Assembly: GCA_018820745.1 (NCBI GenBank)
Contig: JAHJNP010000156.1
Coordinates: forward strand, 1 to 5,209
From: Gammaproteobacteria bacterium
Lineage (GTDB): Bacteria > Pseudomonadota > Gammaproteobacteria > Burkholderiales > Thiobacillaceae
Direction: 5' to 3'
DNA: 5,209 nucleotides
The notes below the pieces were generated by a model. The model had not been told where the DNA came from. It saw only the letters and a list, made by a program, of their open reading frames with translations, and did not search any database. This document shows, one piece after another, positions 1 to 5,209 of the stretch. A program made the translations under genes and the position numbers. The first letter of the stretch is position 1; every line of letters begins with the position of its first letter.

Positions 1-1
1 C

Positions 2-124
2 GATCTGGGATTCGGCCCTATTCAGCAAGTCAGGCTGGCGCCAATCATGGAAGACGGCCCAGACATGACACCCTGCCGACCCGCCAAAAACGCTCCCGCA
101 ATTGAGGCGCTGCGGACAGCGTGA
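2..124 (+). CDS. possible C-terminal end of an unrecognised protein (5'-truncated)
   Basis: An open frame enters from the left edge in frame 2 and runs 40 codons to a TGA at 122-124. It reads DLGFGPIQQVRLAP near its start and ends in IEALRTA. I do not recognise the family and 40 residues are too few to assign one. It is preferred over the other edge-open frames because its composition looks protein-like and it would run convergently toward the minus-strand gene at 269-868. Codon third positions are only weakly GC-biased, so it could be a chance frame. A competing plus-strand frame stops earlier, at 66-68, and one minus-strand frame also stays open to the edge. Confidence 0.2.
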   Translation, partial: DLGFGPIQQVRLAPIMEDGPDMTPCRPAKNAPAIEALRTA

Positions 125-229
125 GCAGCCCGGATGCGCAGTTCATTCGACGGCCCTGCCACCCTTGCCCGGTCCGGGAAACCTCCCACAGCCTGGCCGG
201 TACGTGTGCGCGTTATTTGCTTTCTCGCC

Positions 230-250
230 GCACCCGGCACAACCAGGTGC
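230..250. terminator. GC-rich hairpin downstream of the coiled-coil gene, possible weak terminator
   Basis: On the minus strand GCACCTGG and CCGGGTGC form an 8-bp stem (one G-T pair) around a 5-base loop, starting 18 bases after the stop codon of the gene at 269-868. No T-tract follows on either strand, so it is not a classical intrinsic terminator. It could protect an mRNA 3' end or be chance in GC-rich DNA. Its position between two possibly convergent genes is the main support. Confidence 0.25.
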
Positions 251-268
251 AGCCGCCCATTTCAAGGC

Positions 269-868
269 TTACAGGCCATCTTCAGCCATCGCTCGCGGGC
301 CGCCCGATTGACGGGCTTCCCTCAGCGCCCTGGCCGCCCTCTCCTTTGCGGTTTCCCTCGCGGGGGCATCAGCCATCGCTCGCGGGCCGACTGATTGACG
401 GGCTTGCTTCAAGGCCAAAGCGGCCCTTTCCCTGGCCGCCTGTTCATCCTTCACGCGCTGCATCGCCAGGGCCACCTGACGATCACGCGCAGCCTGCTCC
501 GCCTGTTTCGCGGCCAGTTCCGCCCGTTTCGCGGCCGCCTGACGAGCCTGTGCCTGAGCGGCTTCCCGGGCCTGCTGCTGCCGGGCTTCCTGGGCTTGCC
601 GCTGCTCGTCTGCCTCCTTGATCGCCTGTAGACGCGCGCGCTCTTCCTCTCGCTTGCGCTCCGCTGCCTGTTGCGCCTTCTGCGCTTCCATACGGGCTCG
701 CGCTTTCTTGAGATCTTCTTGCATCTGGGCGCCGGTCTGGCGAATGCGCTCGCCAACTTTCGCCAAATCCTCGCCGGAAACAGCAGTGTTTTCAGCCGAA
801 TGGACGCAAACCGGCAATAGGCTAATCAAGGTGACCAAGGCAAAACGCGAAGCGTGGCTGAGTTTCAT
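269..868 (-). CDS. secreted Ala/Gln/Arg-rich coiled-coil protein of unknown function
   Basis: The product is 199 residues. Residues 1-25 form a signal peptide: a short basic start (MKLSHASR), a hydrophobic core (FALVTLISLLPVCV) and a likely cleavage site near VHS/AE, so the protein is probably periplasmic or secreted. Residues about 33-158 are almost entirely charged or Ala/Gln-rich with heptad-like spacing, which predicts a long helix or coiled coil resembling the middle region of TolA by composition only. The C-terminus carries two copies of a 29-residue unit with the core ARQSxGPRAMA at 156-166 and 185-195. The start at 868 is chosen because a strong GGAAGGAA site lies 5 bases upstream and the signal peptide begins there; an ATG at 946 would add 26 residues and bury the signal sequence. 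The gene lies 160 bases downstream of clpA on the same strand. No enzyme motif is visible and I do not recognise a named family. The gene is well supported; its function is unknown. Confidence 0.8.
   Translation of the reverse strand: MKLSHASRFALVTLISLLPVCVHSAENTAVSGEDLAKVGERIRQTGAQMQEDLKKARARMEAQKAQQAAERKREEERARLQAIKEADEQRQAQEARQQQAREAAQAQARQAAAKRAELAAKQAEQAARDRQVALAMQRVKDEQAARERAALALKQARQSVGPRAMADAPARETAKERAARALREARQSGGPRAMAEDGL
281..436 (-). repeat. in-frame tandem repeat, 87-base period, two copies
   Basis: Two copies of an 87-base (29-codon) unit lie at the 3' end of the coiled-coil gene. The compared blocks are 368-436 and 281-349. A 19-base core is identical at 283-301 and 370-388, and similarity extends through the following ATTGACGGGCTT block. 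The encoded units are residues 145-167 and 174-196, with the pattern A-(R/K)-ERAA-x-AL-x-x-ARQS-x-GPRAMA-(D/E). Similarity at the DNA level suggests a fairly recent in-frame duplication, or gene conversion between the copies. Confidence 0.8.
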
Positions 869-873
869 GGTGG

Positions 874-881
874 TTCCTTCC
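874..881 (-). promoter_or_regulatory. ribosome binding site of the coiled-coil gene
   Basis: GGAAGGAA on the minus strand ends 5 bases before the ATG at 868-866. It decides in favour of this start over the in-frame ATG at 946. Confidence 0.7.
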
Positions 882-1028
882 GTCTGACGAATATGCCACA
901 GGCGCAGTATTCCCCTGGTTTCCCCGGCACTCATAAGGATGATCAAACCGGAAAAGGATCAGACACTGAAACACACACCACCTGCTGCTTGTTCGCTTAA
1001 CGACCACGCACGCAAAATCTTTACAGCA

Positions 1029-3284
1029 TTACGCGGGAACCGCCTCTTCAAATTCCAGACTGACCTTTTCGTTGGCGTCGATATCAATGGTCACCCGTCC
1101 GCCACGCGCCAGCTTGCCGAACAGCAGCTCGTCGGCCAGCGCCTTGCGGATGGTGTCCTGAATCAGGCGTGCCATCGGCCGTGCGCCCATCAGCGGGTCA
1201 AAGCCGTGCTTGGCCAGATAGGCTTTCAGCGCATCGGTAAATACCGCCTCGACTTTCTTCTCGTGCAACTGCTCTTCCAGTTGCATCAGGAACTTGTCCA
1301 CCACTTGCAGGATTACGGGCTCGCTCAGCGATGCAAACGGGATGATCGCGTCGAGACGATTCCTGAATTCAGGCGTGAACATGCGCTTGATTTCGGCCAT
1401 TTCATCGCCGCTTTCGCGCGCGTTGGAAAACCCGATACTCGCCTTGTTGAGCATTTCCGCACCCGCATTGGTCGTCATGACCAGCACCACATTGCGAAAA
1501 TCGGCCTTGCGCCCGGTGGTGTCGGTCAGCGTGCCGTGATCCATCACCTGCAGCAGCACATTGAATATGTCCGGATGAGCCTTTTCAACCTCATCGAGCA
1601 AAACAACCGCATAGGGGTGTTTGTTGATGGCTTCTGTCAACAAGCCGCCCTGGTCGAATCCCACATAGCCAGGTGGCGCGCCGATCAGCCGCGACACTGC
1701 ATGCCGCTCCATGTATTCCGACATATCGAAGCGGATCAGCTCGACCCCCAGCACATAGGCCAGCTGGCGCGCGACCTCGGTCTTGCCGACCCCGGTAGGA
1801 CCGGAGAACAGGAAGTTGCCGATCGGTTTCTGCGGATTGCCGAGGCCGCTGCGCGACATCTTGATCGCAGTGGCCAGCGCATCGATGGCGACATCCTGGC
1901 CGAACACCACCGCCTTCAGGTCGCGATCCAGCGTCTTCAGCGAACTCCTGTCGTCGGACGACACGGTCTTGGGCGGGATGCGCGCGATCTTGGCGATGAT
2001 GTCCTCGATCTCGCGCGGCGTGATGGTTCGCTTCTGCTTCGATTTCGGCAGGATGCGCTGCGCCGCGCCCGCCTCGTCGATGACGTCGATCGCCTTGTCC
2101 GGCAGATGGCGGTCGTTGATGTAGCGCGCCGACAGCTGCGCCGCCGTGGTCAGCGCCGCCGCCGTGTATTTGACGCCATGATGGTCCTCGAAACGCGACT
2201 TCAGGCCGCGCAGGATCGCCACGGTTTCGTCGACCGAGGGCTCCGGCACATCGATCTTCTGGAAACGCCGCGATAAGGCGTGATCCTTCTCGAAAATGCC
2301 GCGATATTCTGTGTACGTCGTCGCACCGATGCAGCGCAGGTTGCCCGACGACAGCGCCGGCTTCAGCAGGTTGGAGGCGTCGAGCGTGCCGCCGGACGCC
2401 GCCCCGGCACCAACCAGGGTGTGGATCTCGTCGATGAACAGGATCGCTCTGGGATTGTCGGACAACTGCTTCAGCACGCCTTTCAGGCGCTGCTCGAAAT
2501 CGCCGCGGTACTTGGTGCCGGCCAGCAAGGCGCCCATGTCCAGCGCATACACCGTGCTTTGCGCCAGGATGTCGGGCACCGAGCCTTCGATGATGCGGCG
2601 CGCCAGGCCTTCGGCAATGGCGGTCTTGCCCACGCCGGCTTCGCCCACCAGCAGGGGGTTGTTCTTGCGCCGCCGGCACAGGGTCTGGATCACGCGCACG
2701 AGTTCCTGGTCGCGCCCGATCAGGGGGTCGATCTTGCCGGCCAGCGCCTGGGTATTCAGATTCTGCGCAAAGCTGTCGAGCGGCGAAGCGGCAGGCGCGT
2801 CGGTATTGGGCTCGCTGGGCTCGTCCGCGCGCGGCAACGGTTCGCCCTGCGGGGTCTTGGTGATGCCGTGGGAGATGAAATTGACGATATCGAGCCGCGT
2901 CACCCCCTGCTGAGTGAGGAAATACACCGCATGCGAATCCTTTTCGCCGAATACCGCCACCAGCACGTTGGCGCCGGTCACTTCCTTCTTGCCGGACGAC
3001 TGCACATGCAGAATCGCGCGCTGGATCACGCGCTGGAAGCCGAGCGTGGGCTGGGTATCGACCTCGCCCTCGCCCACCACCCTGGGCGTGTGCTCCTCGA
3101 TAAACGCGTCAAGCTGTTCGCGCATGAGCTCGATATTGGCACCGCACGCGCGCAGCACCTCCACCGCGGACGGATTGTCCAGCATGGCCATCAGCAGGTG
3201 CTCCACCGAAATGAATTCGTGGCGCTTCTGCCGTGCATCCATGAATGCCATGTGCAGCGTGACTTCGAGTTCCTGGGCAATCAT
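1029..3284 (-). CDS. clpA: ClpA, ATP-dependent unfoldase subunit of the ClpAP protease
   Basis: This is a cytoplasmic AAA+ protein of 751 residues, close to the usual ClpA length (about 750-760). ClpA hexamers unfold substrates and thread them into the ClpP peptidase chamber. The Clp N-domain, which docks ClpS, spans about 1-142, followed by a Pro/Ala-rich linker to about 168. AAA domain 1 has Walker A GEAGVGKT (214-221), pore loop GTKYRGDFE with Tyr259, Walker B ILFIDE (281-286) and the RR pair at 339-340. AAA domain 2 has Walker A GPTGVGKT (495-502), pore loop GYVG (539-542), Walker B VVLLDE (560-565), RNR (641-643) and sensor-2 GARP (700-703). An IGF tripeptide (617-619) matches the ClpP-docking loop. 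The long ClpB middle domain is absent, which separates ClpA from ClpB, and two full AAA modules exclude ClpX. It directly follows clpS with no gap. No key residue is missing. Confidence 0.98.
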   Translation of the reverse strand: MIAQELEVTLHMAFMDARQKRHEFISVEHLLMAMLDNPSAVEVLRACGANIELMREQLDAFIEEHTPRVVGEGEVDTQPTLGFQRVIQRAILHVQSSGKKEVTGANVLVAVFGEKDSHAVYFLTQQGVTRLDIVNFISHGITKTPQGEPLPRADEPSEPNTDAPAASPLDSFAQNLNTQALAGKIDPLIGRDQELVRVIQTLCRRRKNNPLLVGEAGVGKTAIAEGLARRIIEGSVPDILAQSTVYALDMGALLAGTKYRGDFEQRLKGVLKQLSDNPRAILFIDEIHTLVGAGAASGGTLDASNLLKPALSSGNLRCIGATTYTEYRGIFEKDHALSRRFQKIDVPEPSVDETVAILRGLKSRFEDHHGVKYTAAALTTAAQLSARYINDRHLPDKAIDVIDEAGAAQRILPKSKQKRTITPREIEDIIAKIARIPPKTVSSDDRSSLKTLDRDLKAVVFGQDVAIDALATAIKMSRSGLGNPQKPIGNFLFSGPTGVGKTEVARQLAYVLGVELIRFDMSEYMERHAVSRLIGAPPGYVGFDQGGLLTEAINKHPYAVVLLDEVEKAHPDIFNVLLQVMDHGTLTDTTGRKADFRNVVLVMTTNAGAEMLNKASIGFSNARESGDEMAEIKRMFTPEFRNRLDAIIPFASLSEPVILQVVDKFLMQLEEQLHEKKVEAVFTDALKAYLAKHGFDPLMGARPMARLIQDTIRKALADELLFGKLARGGRVTIDIDANEKVSLEFEEAVPA

Positions 3285-3593
3285 CTAACTTTCCTCCATC
3301 GTACATTGCAGCGGATGCTGATGCTGCCGCGCGAAATCCATAACCTGCTCGACCTTGGTGTTGGCAATATCCCGGGGATACACCCCGCACACGCCTACAC
3401 CCTCAGTATGGACTTTGAGCATGATTTGTGTCGCCCGTTCTGCGTCGATGCCAAAAAACTTCTTGAGGACGTGCACCACGAATTCCATCGGGGTGTAGTC
3501 GTCGTTCAGCAGCAGCACCTTGTACAAGGGCGGCGGCTTCACTTTGGCCACTGACGGTTCCAGTAGGGTACTGCTTTCTCGCTTGGTTGCCAT
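3285..3593 (-). CDS. clpS: ClpS, N-degron adaptor of ClpAP
   Basis: The product is 102 residues, about the size of E. coli ClpS (106). ClpS binds proteins with destabilising N-terminal residues (Leu, Phe, Tyr, Trp) and hands them to the ClpA N-domain; it also inhibits degradation of other ClpA substrates. The flexible N-terminal tail (about 1-19) leads into [20 protein letters not shown] (20-39), the family hallmark. The N-degron pocket residues are present: Asn30, Asp31, Asp32, Met36 and His62, matching E. coli Asn34, Asp35, Asp36, Met40 and His66. The conserved segments ERATQIML (52-59), [13 protein letters not shown] (69-81) and the HPLQCTMEE end also fit. The stop codon abuts the clpA ATG. 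The ATG at 3593 is chosen because the tail length is right, although its ribosome site (CGGGC) is weak. Everything needed for function appears intact. Confidence 0.97.
   Translation of the reverse strand: MATKRESSTLLEPSVAKVKPPPLYKVLLLNDDYTPMEFVVHVLKKFFGIDAERATQIMLKVHTEGVGVCGVYPRDIANTKVEQVMDFARQHQHPLQCTMEES
3290..3297 (-). promoter_or_regulatory. clpA ribosome binding site inside the end of clpS
   Basis: GGAGGAAA on the minus strand lies within the last codons of clpS (Met-Glu-Glu-Ser-stop), and its GGAGG core is 8 bases before the clpA ATG. A ribosome finishing clpS would uncover this site, which supports coupled translation. Confidence 0.75.
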
Positions 3594-3602
3594 AGCCCGA
3601 AT

Positions 3603-3621
3603 AAGCCTGAATTACTGGCTT
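3603..3621. repeat. inverted repeat AAGCC-N9-GGCTT in the clpS leader
   Basis: A 5-bp palindromic pair with a 9-base centre lies between the predicted clpS -10 box and its start codon, covering the expected transcription start. It shares its half-site with the inverted repeat at 3649-3670. A repeat this short can arise by chance; the shared half-site is the reason to list it. Confidence 0.35.
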
Positions 3622-3622
3622 T

Positions 3623-3650
3623 ATTTTGATGTGATGTGAGGAATTTTCAA
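3623..3650 (-). promoter_or_regulatory. candidate sigma-70 promoter of clpS-clpA
   Basis: On the minus strand TTGAAA (3650-3645, 5 of 6 to TTGACA) and CAAAAT (3628-3623, 4 of 6 to TATAAT) are separated by 16 bases. Transcription would start near 3616, giving a leader of about 22 bases before the clpS ATG. The match is moderate and no other candidate in the leader looks better. Confidence 0.4.
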
Positions 3651-3670
3651 GCCCGCAGCGAGTAGGGCTT
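3649..3670. repeat. inverted repeat AAGCCC-N10-GGGCTT overlapping the clpS -35 box
   Basis: Perfect 6-bp arms at 3649-3654 and 3665-3670 surround a 10-base centre. On the minus strand the last two bases of the second arm are the first two of the predicted -35 box. It also begins 6 bases after the stop of the doubtful frame at 3676-4083. There is no T-tract (GAAAATT follows), so a terminator is less likely than a protein-binding site; chance is also possible. Confidence 0.4.
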
Positions 3671-3675
3671 AAGCA

Positions 3676-4083
3676 TTAGTGGATCGCCATTCCCCTGCCC
3701 AGCTCGGCAAACAACGCCGGCAAAAAGAAAAAATAGTGGGCGATCAGGCGGTCATTGTATGCGACCAGCGATCTTGGCGCCCCCGGGTGTCCTGCAGCGT
3801 CAAACCCCATCTTGGTGAGGTCCTGTTTAATTGCCCTCGATAGCGCTTTAGCCAGGTTCAGACGTCTCTCTGCTTGTAACGACAGAATCCGGCATTTCGT
3901 GAGGGCTGTTTTTTTGTCTTTGGTAAAGAGTGCGCAGCGGAGCTCCGTTAGATCAGAAAGGCCGGACGCAGTCGTGCAGGGATGGCGATGCGGAGATTCC
4001 ACCACGGAGAACAAATATGACGGGGTATACACGTCCAACGCTCCATGGCTTTGGAACACTTCTTTGTGACACCCGTCCAACAA
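3676..4083 (-). CDS. doubtful 135-residue open frame between tRNA-Ser and clpS
   Basis: This is a minus-strand frame with a TTG start and a TAA stop. The first ATG is at codon 92 (position 3810), leaving only 44 residues. The predicted protein has a Cys/His-containing first half, a basic helical stretch around 70-91 (QAERRLNLAKALSRAIKQ) and a hydrophobic aromatic patch near the end (IAHYFFFLPALF). I recognise no family. There is no convincing ribosome binding site upstream of the TTG. A plus-strand frame at 3755-4069 overlaps it and is about equally unconvincing. The frame begins 43 bases past the tRNA 3' end, and the stretch has lower GC than its neighbours. It may be a real small gene, the decayed remnant of one, or non-coding DNA that happens to be open. 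I favour remnant or non-coding. Confidence 0.25.
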   Translation of the reverse strand: MLDGCHKEVFQSHGALDVYTPSYLFSVVESPHRHPCTTASGLSDLTELRCALFTKDKKTALTKCRILSLQAERRLNLAKALSRAIKQDLTKMGFDAAGHPGAPRSLVAYNDRLIAHYFFFLPALFAELGRGMAIH

Positions 4084-4126
4084 CCCGACTGAAATTCTTA
4101 TTGCTATTCAGCAGGTTAATAATGAT

Positions 4127-4216
<90 letters not shown>

Positions 4217-4232
4217 GGCGGCGCGTATTGTA
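4217..4232 (-). promoter_or_regulatory. tRNA-Ser promoter: -10 box and GC-rich discriminator
   Basis: TACAAT on the minus strand (4232-4227, 5 of 6 to TATAAT) is followed by ACGCGCCGCC and then the tRNA 5' end, so transcription would start only a few bases before the mature end. The GC-rich stretch between -10 and start resembles the discriminator of stringently controlled stable-RNA promoters. No good -35 hexamer is found at 16-18 bases spacing (TCCAGC is the base string at 17). Confidence 0.5.
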
Positions 4233-4286
4233 ACCGAGCCGCGTGGTTTGCTGGACGAAAATTTCACACTCGGGCAGACTGCGGCC

Positions 4287-5209
4287 ATGCCAATCACAAG
4301 AACAATGGCTTGGTTCGGGAGGAGGACAGCGCTTGCATTGAGCCTGGCGCTGGCTGCCTGCAGCCAGCCGGTGCCGCCGCCGGAAATCAGCGGCGAGTTG
4401 CGGGTCGGGGCGCGTAACAGCCCGGCCACCTACTATGTCGCGTCCAACGGCGAGCGCGCCGGCTTCGAGCACGATTTGATCAAGGCCTTCAGCCAGTCGC
4501 AGAACTGGTCGCTCGAATGGACGGAAAAATCCCGCCCCGAGGCGCTGTTCGAACTGCTCGACCGCCATCACATCCATCTGGCGGCAGCGACCCTGCCGCG
4601 TACAGTCGTCAAGGATCGCCATCTGATTGCCGGACCGGTGCTGTTCGAGACCCCGGTCCACATCGTGTATCGCGCCCGCGACAGGCGGCCACGCAGCATG
4701 AAAGACCTGTCAGACAGGAAACTCGCGCTGATCATCGGCTCCGGGCACACGCCCATCCTGATGCGCCAGAAGCGCAAGCACCCAGCCCTGAGTTGGGCGG
4801 CGCTTGAGAATGTCTGGCCGGAGGAACTGCTGGCGCAGCTGCAGGCGGGCAAATACGACGCGGTGGTCATCAACGGCATGGATTTCGACCCGATGCGCAA
4901 CGTCTACCCCGGCCTGGCCGTGGCGTTCGACATTGGCGACACGCAGAAAATCGTGTGGGCGCTGCCGCCCCGCAGCTCGCAGACGATGCGCAATGCGCTG
5001 GCGCGTTTTGTCGAGCAGGCGCACAAGGACGGCACAATCAAGCGCATTCACGAACGCTATTTCGGCCACATCAGGCGGCTGGACCGCAGCGATATCCTCG
5101 GCATCCTGCAGCGTCGCCCGCAGCGGCTACCCGCGCTGCGCCAGCATTTTCAAGAAGCGCAGACGCTCACCGGGATCGACTGGCGCCTGCTGGCGGCGAT
5201 CGGCTATCA
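4287..5209 (+). CDS. mltF: MltF-type membrane-bound lytic transglycosylase (3' end outside window)
   Basis: This is a lipoprotein that cleaves peptidoglycan glycan strands non-hydrolytically, forming 1,6-anhydro-muropeptides; it would sit on the periplasmic face of the outer membrane. The first 307 residues are present; E. coli MltF has about 518. A basic start and hydrophobic core end in a lipobox LAAC with Cys25, and Ser26 at +2 fits outer-membrane sorting. A periplasmic solute-binding (SBP_bac_3-like) domain covers about 36-260, from GELRVGARNSP to ERYFG, and is regulatory in this family. A helical linker follows. The lytic domain begins around 287 (FQEAQTLTGIDWRLLAAIGY). In the family this is followed by Q-E, with Glu catalytic; the window stops two bases into the Gln codon. 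The ATG at 4287 gives a sensible signal; an ATG at 4305 would also keep the lipobox. The ribosome site is weak for both. The gene diverges from tRNA-Ser across 70 bases. An amino-acid-binding protein alone is excluded by the transglycosylase start, though the catalytic residue is not visible. Confidence 0.9.
   Translation, partial: MPITRTMAWFGRRTALALSLALAACSQPVPPPEISGELRVGARNSPATYYVASNGERAGFEHDLIKAFSQSQNWSLEWTEKSRPEALFELLDRHHIHLAAATLPRTVVKDRHLIAGPVLFETPVHIVYRARDRRPRSMKDLSDRKLALIIGSGHTPILMRQKRKHPALSWAALENVWPEELLAQLQAGKYDAVVINGMDFDPMRNVYPGLAVAFDIGDTQKIVWALPPRSSQTMRNALARFVEQAHKDGTIKRIHERYFGHIRRLDRSDILGILQRRPQRLPALRQHFQEAQTLTGIDWRLLAAIGY

Noticed and set aside
121..621. 166-codon plus-strand Pro/Arg-rich frame
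   Set aside because: It is antisense to the coiled-coil gene, whose signal peptide and ribosome binding site make the minus strand the coding one. Its Pro-rich repeats are the complement of the Ala/Gly/Arg codons.
869..1028. promoter or terminator between clpA and the coiled-coil gene
   Set aside because: I looked for -35/-10 pairs and hairpins with T-tracts on the minus strand and found none convincing apart from the ribosome site at 874-881. Whether the gene is read from clpA or from its own promoter stays open.
939..2276. 445-codon plus-strand open frame opposite clpA
   Set aside because: It is exactly antisense to clpA, whose motifs are unambiguous. Long antisense frames are expected opposite GC-rich genes; the translation is Arg/Gln/His-rich with no recognisable motif.
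2280..3554. 424-codon plus-strand open frame opposite clpA and clpS
   Set aside because: It spans the junction of two well-identified minus-strand genes and has the same Arg/His/Gln-rich antisense composition. It is a shadow frame.
3901..3916. T-run at 3909-3915 as an intrinsic terminator on the plus strand
   Set aside because: No stable GC-rich hairpin precedes the T-run and no plus-strand gene ends there.
3983..4009. possible degenerate copy of the tRNA-Ser 3' end (attachment-site duplicate)
   Set aside because: It shares only short scattered strings (TGGCG, CGGAGA, GATTC) with the tRNA end and has no contiguous match of useful length.
3755..4069. 104-codon plus-strand frame in the clpS to tRNA interval
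   Set aside because: It has no ribosome site at its ATG and no recognisable motif, and it overlaps another weak frame on the opposite strand. It is not supported enough to list as a gene.
4022..4086. near repeat around ACGTCCAAC and CCGTCCAAC
   Set aside because: The match is only about 8 contiguous bases with loose flanks, which is within chance for a stretch this long.

Overview
The window looks like a chromosomal piece of a GC-rich Gram-negative proteobacterium, most likely a betaproteobacterium. The reasons are an adjacent clpS-clpA pair, an outer-membrane-type lipoprotein transglycosylase (MltF family), and GC-ending codons in the genes. The lineage is inferred from gene content and protein style, not from a search.

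Layout, left to right. Positions 1-268 hold at most the last 40 codons of an unrecognised plus-strand gene, followed by a GC-rich hairpin. Positions 269-868 (minus) encode a small secreted or periplasmic Ala/Gln/Arg-rich coiled-coil protein of unknown function, with a tandem 29-residue repeat at its C-terminus. A 160-base gap (869-1028) holds its ribosome binding site and no clear terminator. Positions 1029-3593 (minus) are clpS and clpA, which abut with no base between them. Positions 3594-4126 are a 533-base stretch of lower GC (about 51% by hand count). It holds a candidate clpS promoter flanked by two similar inverted repeats, and a doubtful 135-codon open frame. A tRNA-Ser(CGA) gene follows at 4127-4216 (minus). 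Diverging from it, mltF starts at 4287 (plus) and runs off the right edge one codon before its expected catalytic glutamate.

How the genes work together. ClpS is the N-degron adaptor and ClpA the AAA+ unfoldase of the ClpAP protease; the ClpP peptidase is not in this window. ClpS delivers N-end-rule substrates to ClpA, and the zero-base spacing suggests coupled translation. The coiled-coil protein lies on the same strand downstream of clpA, but its secretion signal puts it in another compartment, so a direct link to ClpAP is unlikely. MltF acts on peptidoglycan and is transcribed separately.

Most of the window is ordinary housekeeping DNA. No CRISPR array, insertion sequence, defence system or clearly new system is visible. 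The points most worth a second look are the low-GC interval next to tRNA-Ser, the paired AAGCC/GGCTT inverted repeats around the clpS promoter, and the repeat-bearing coiled-coil protein.
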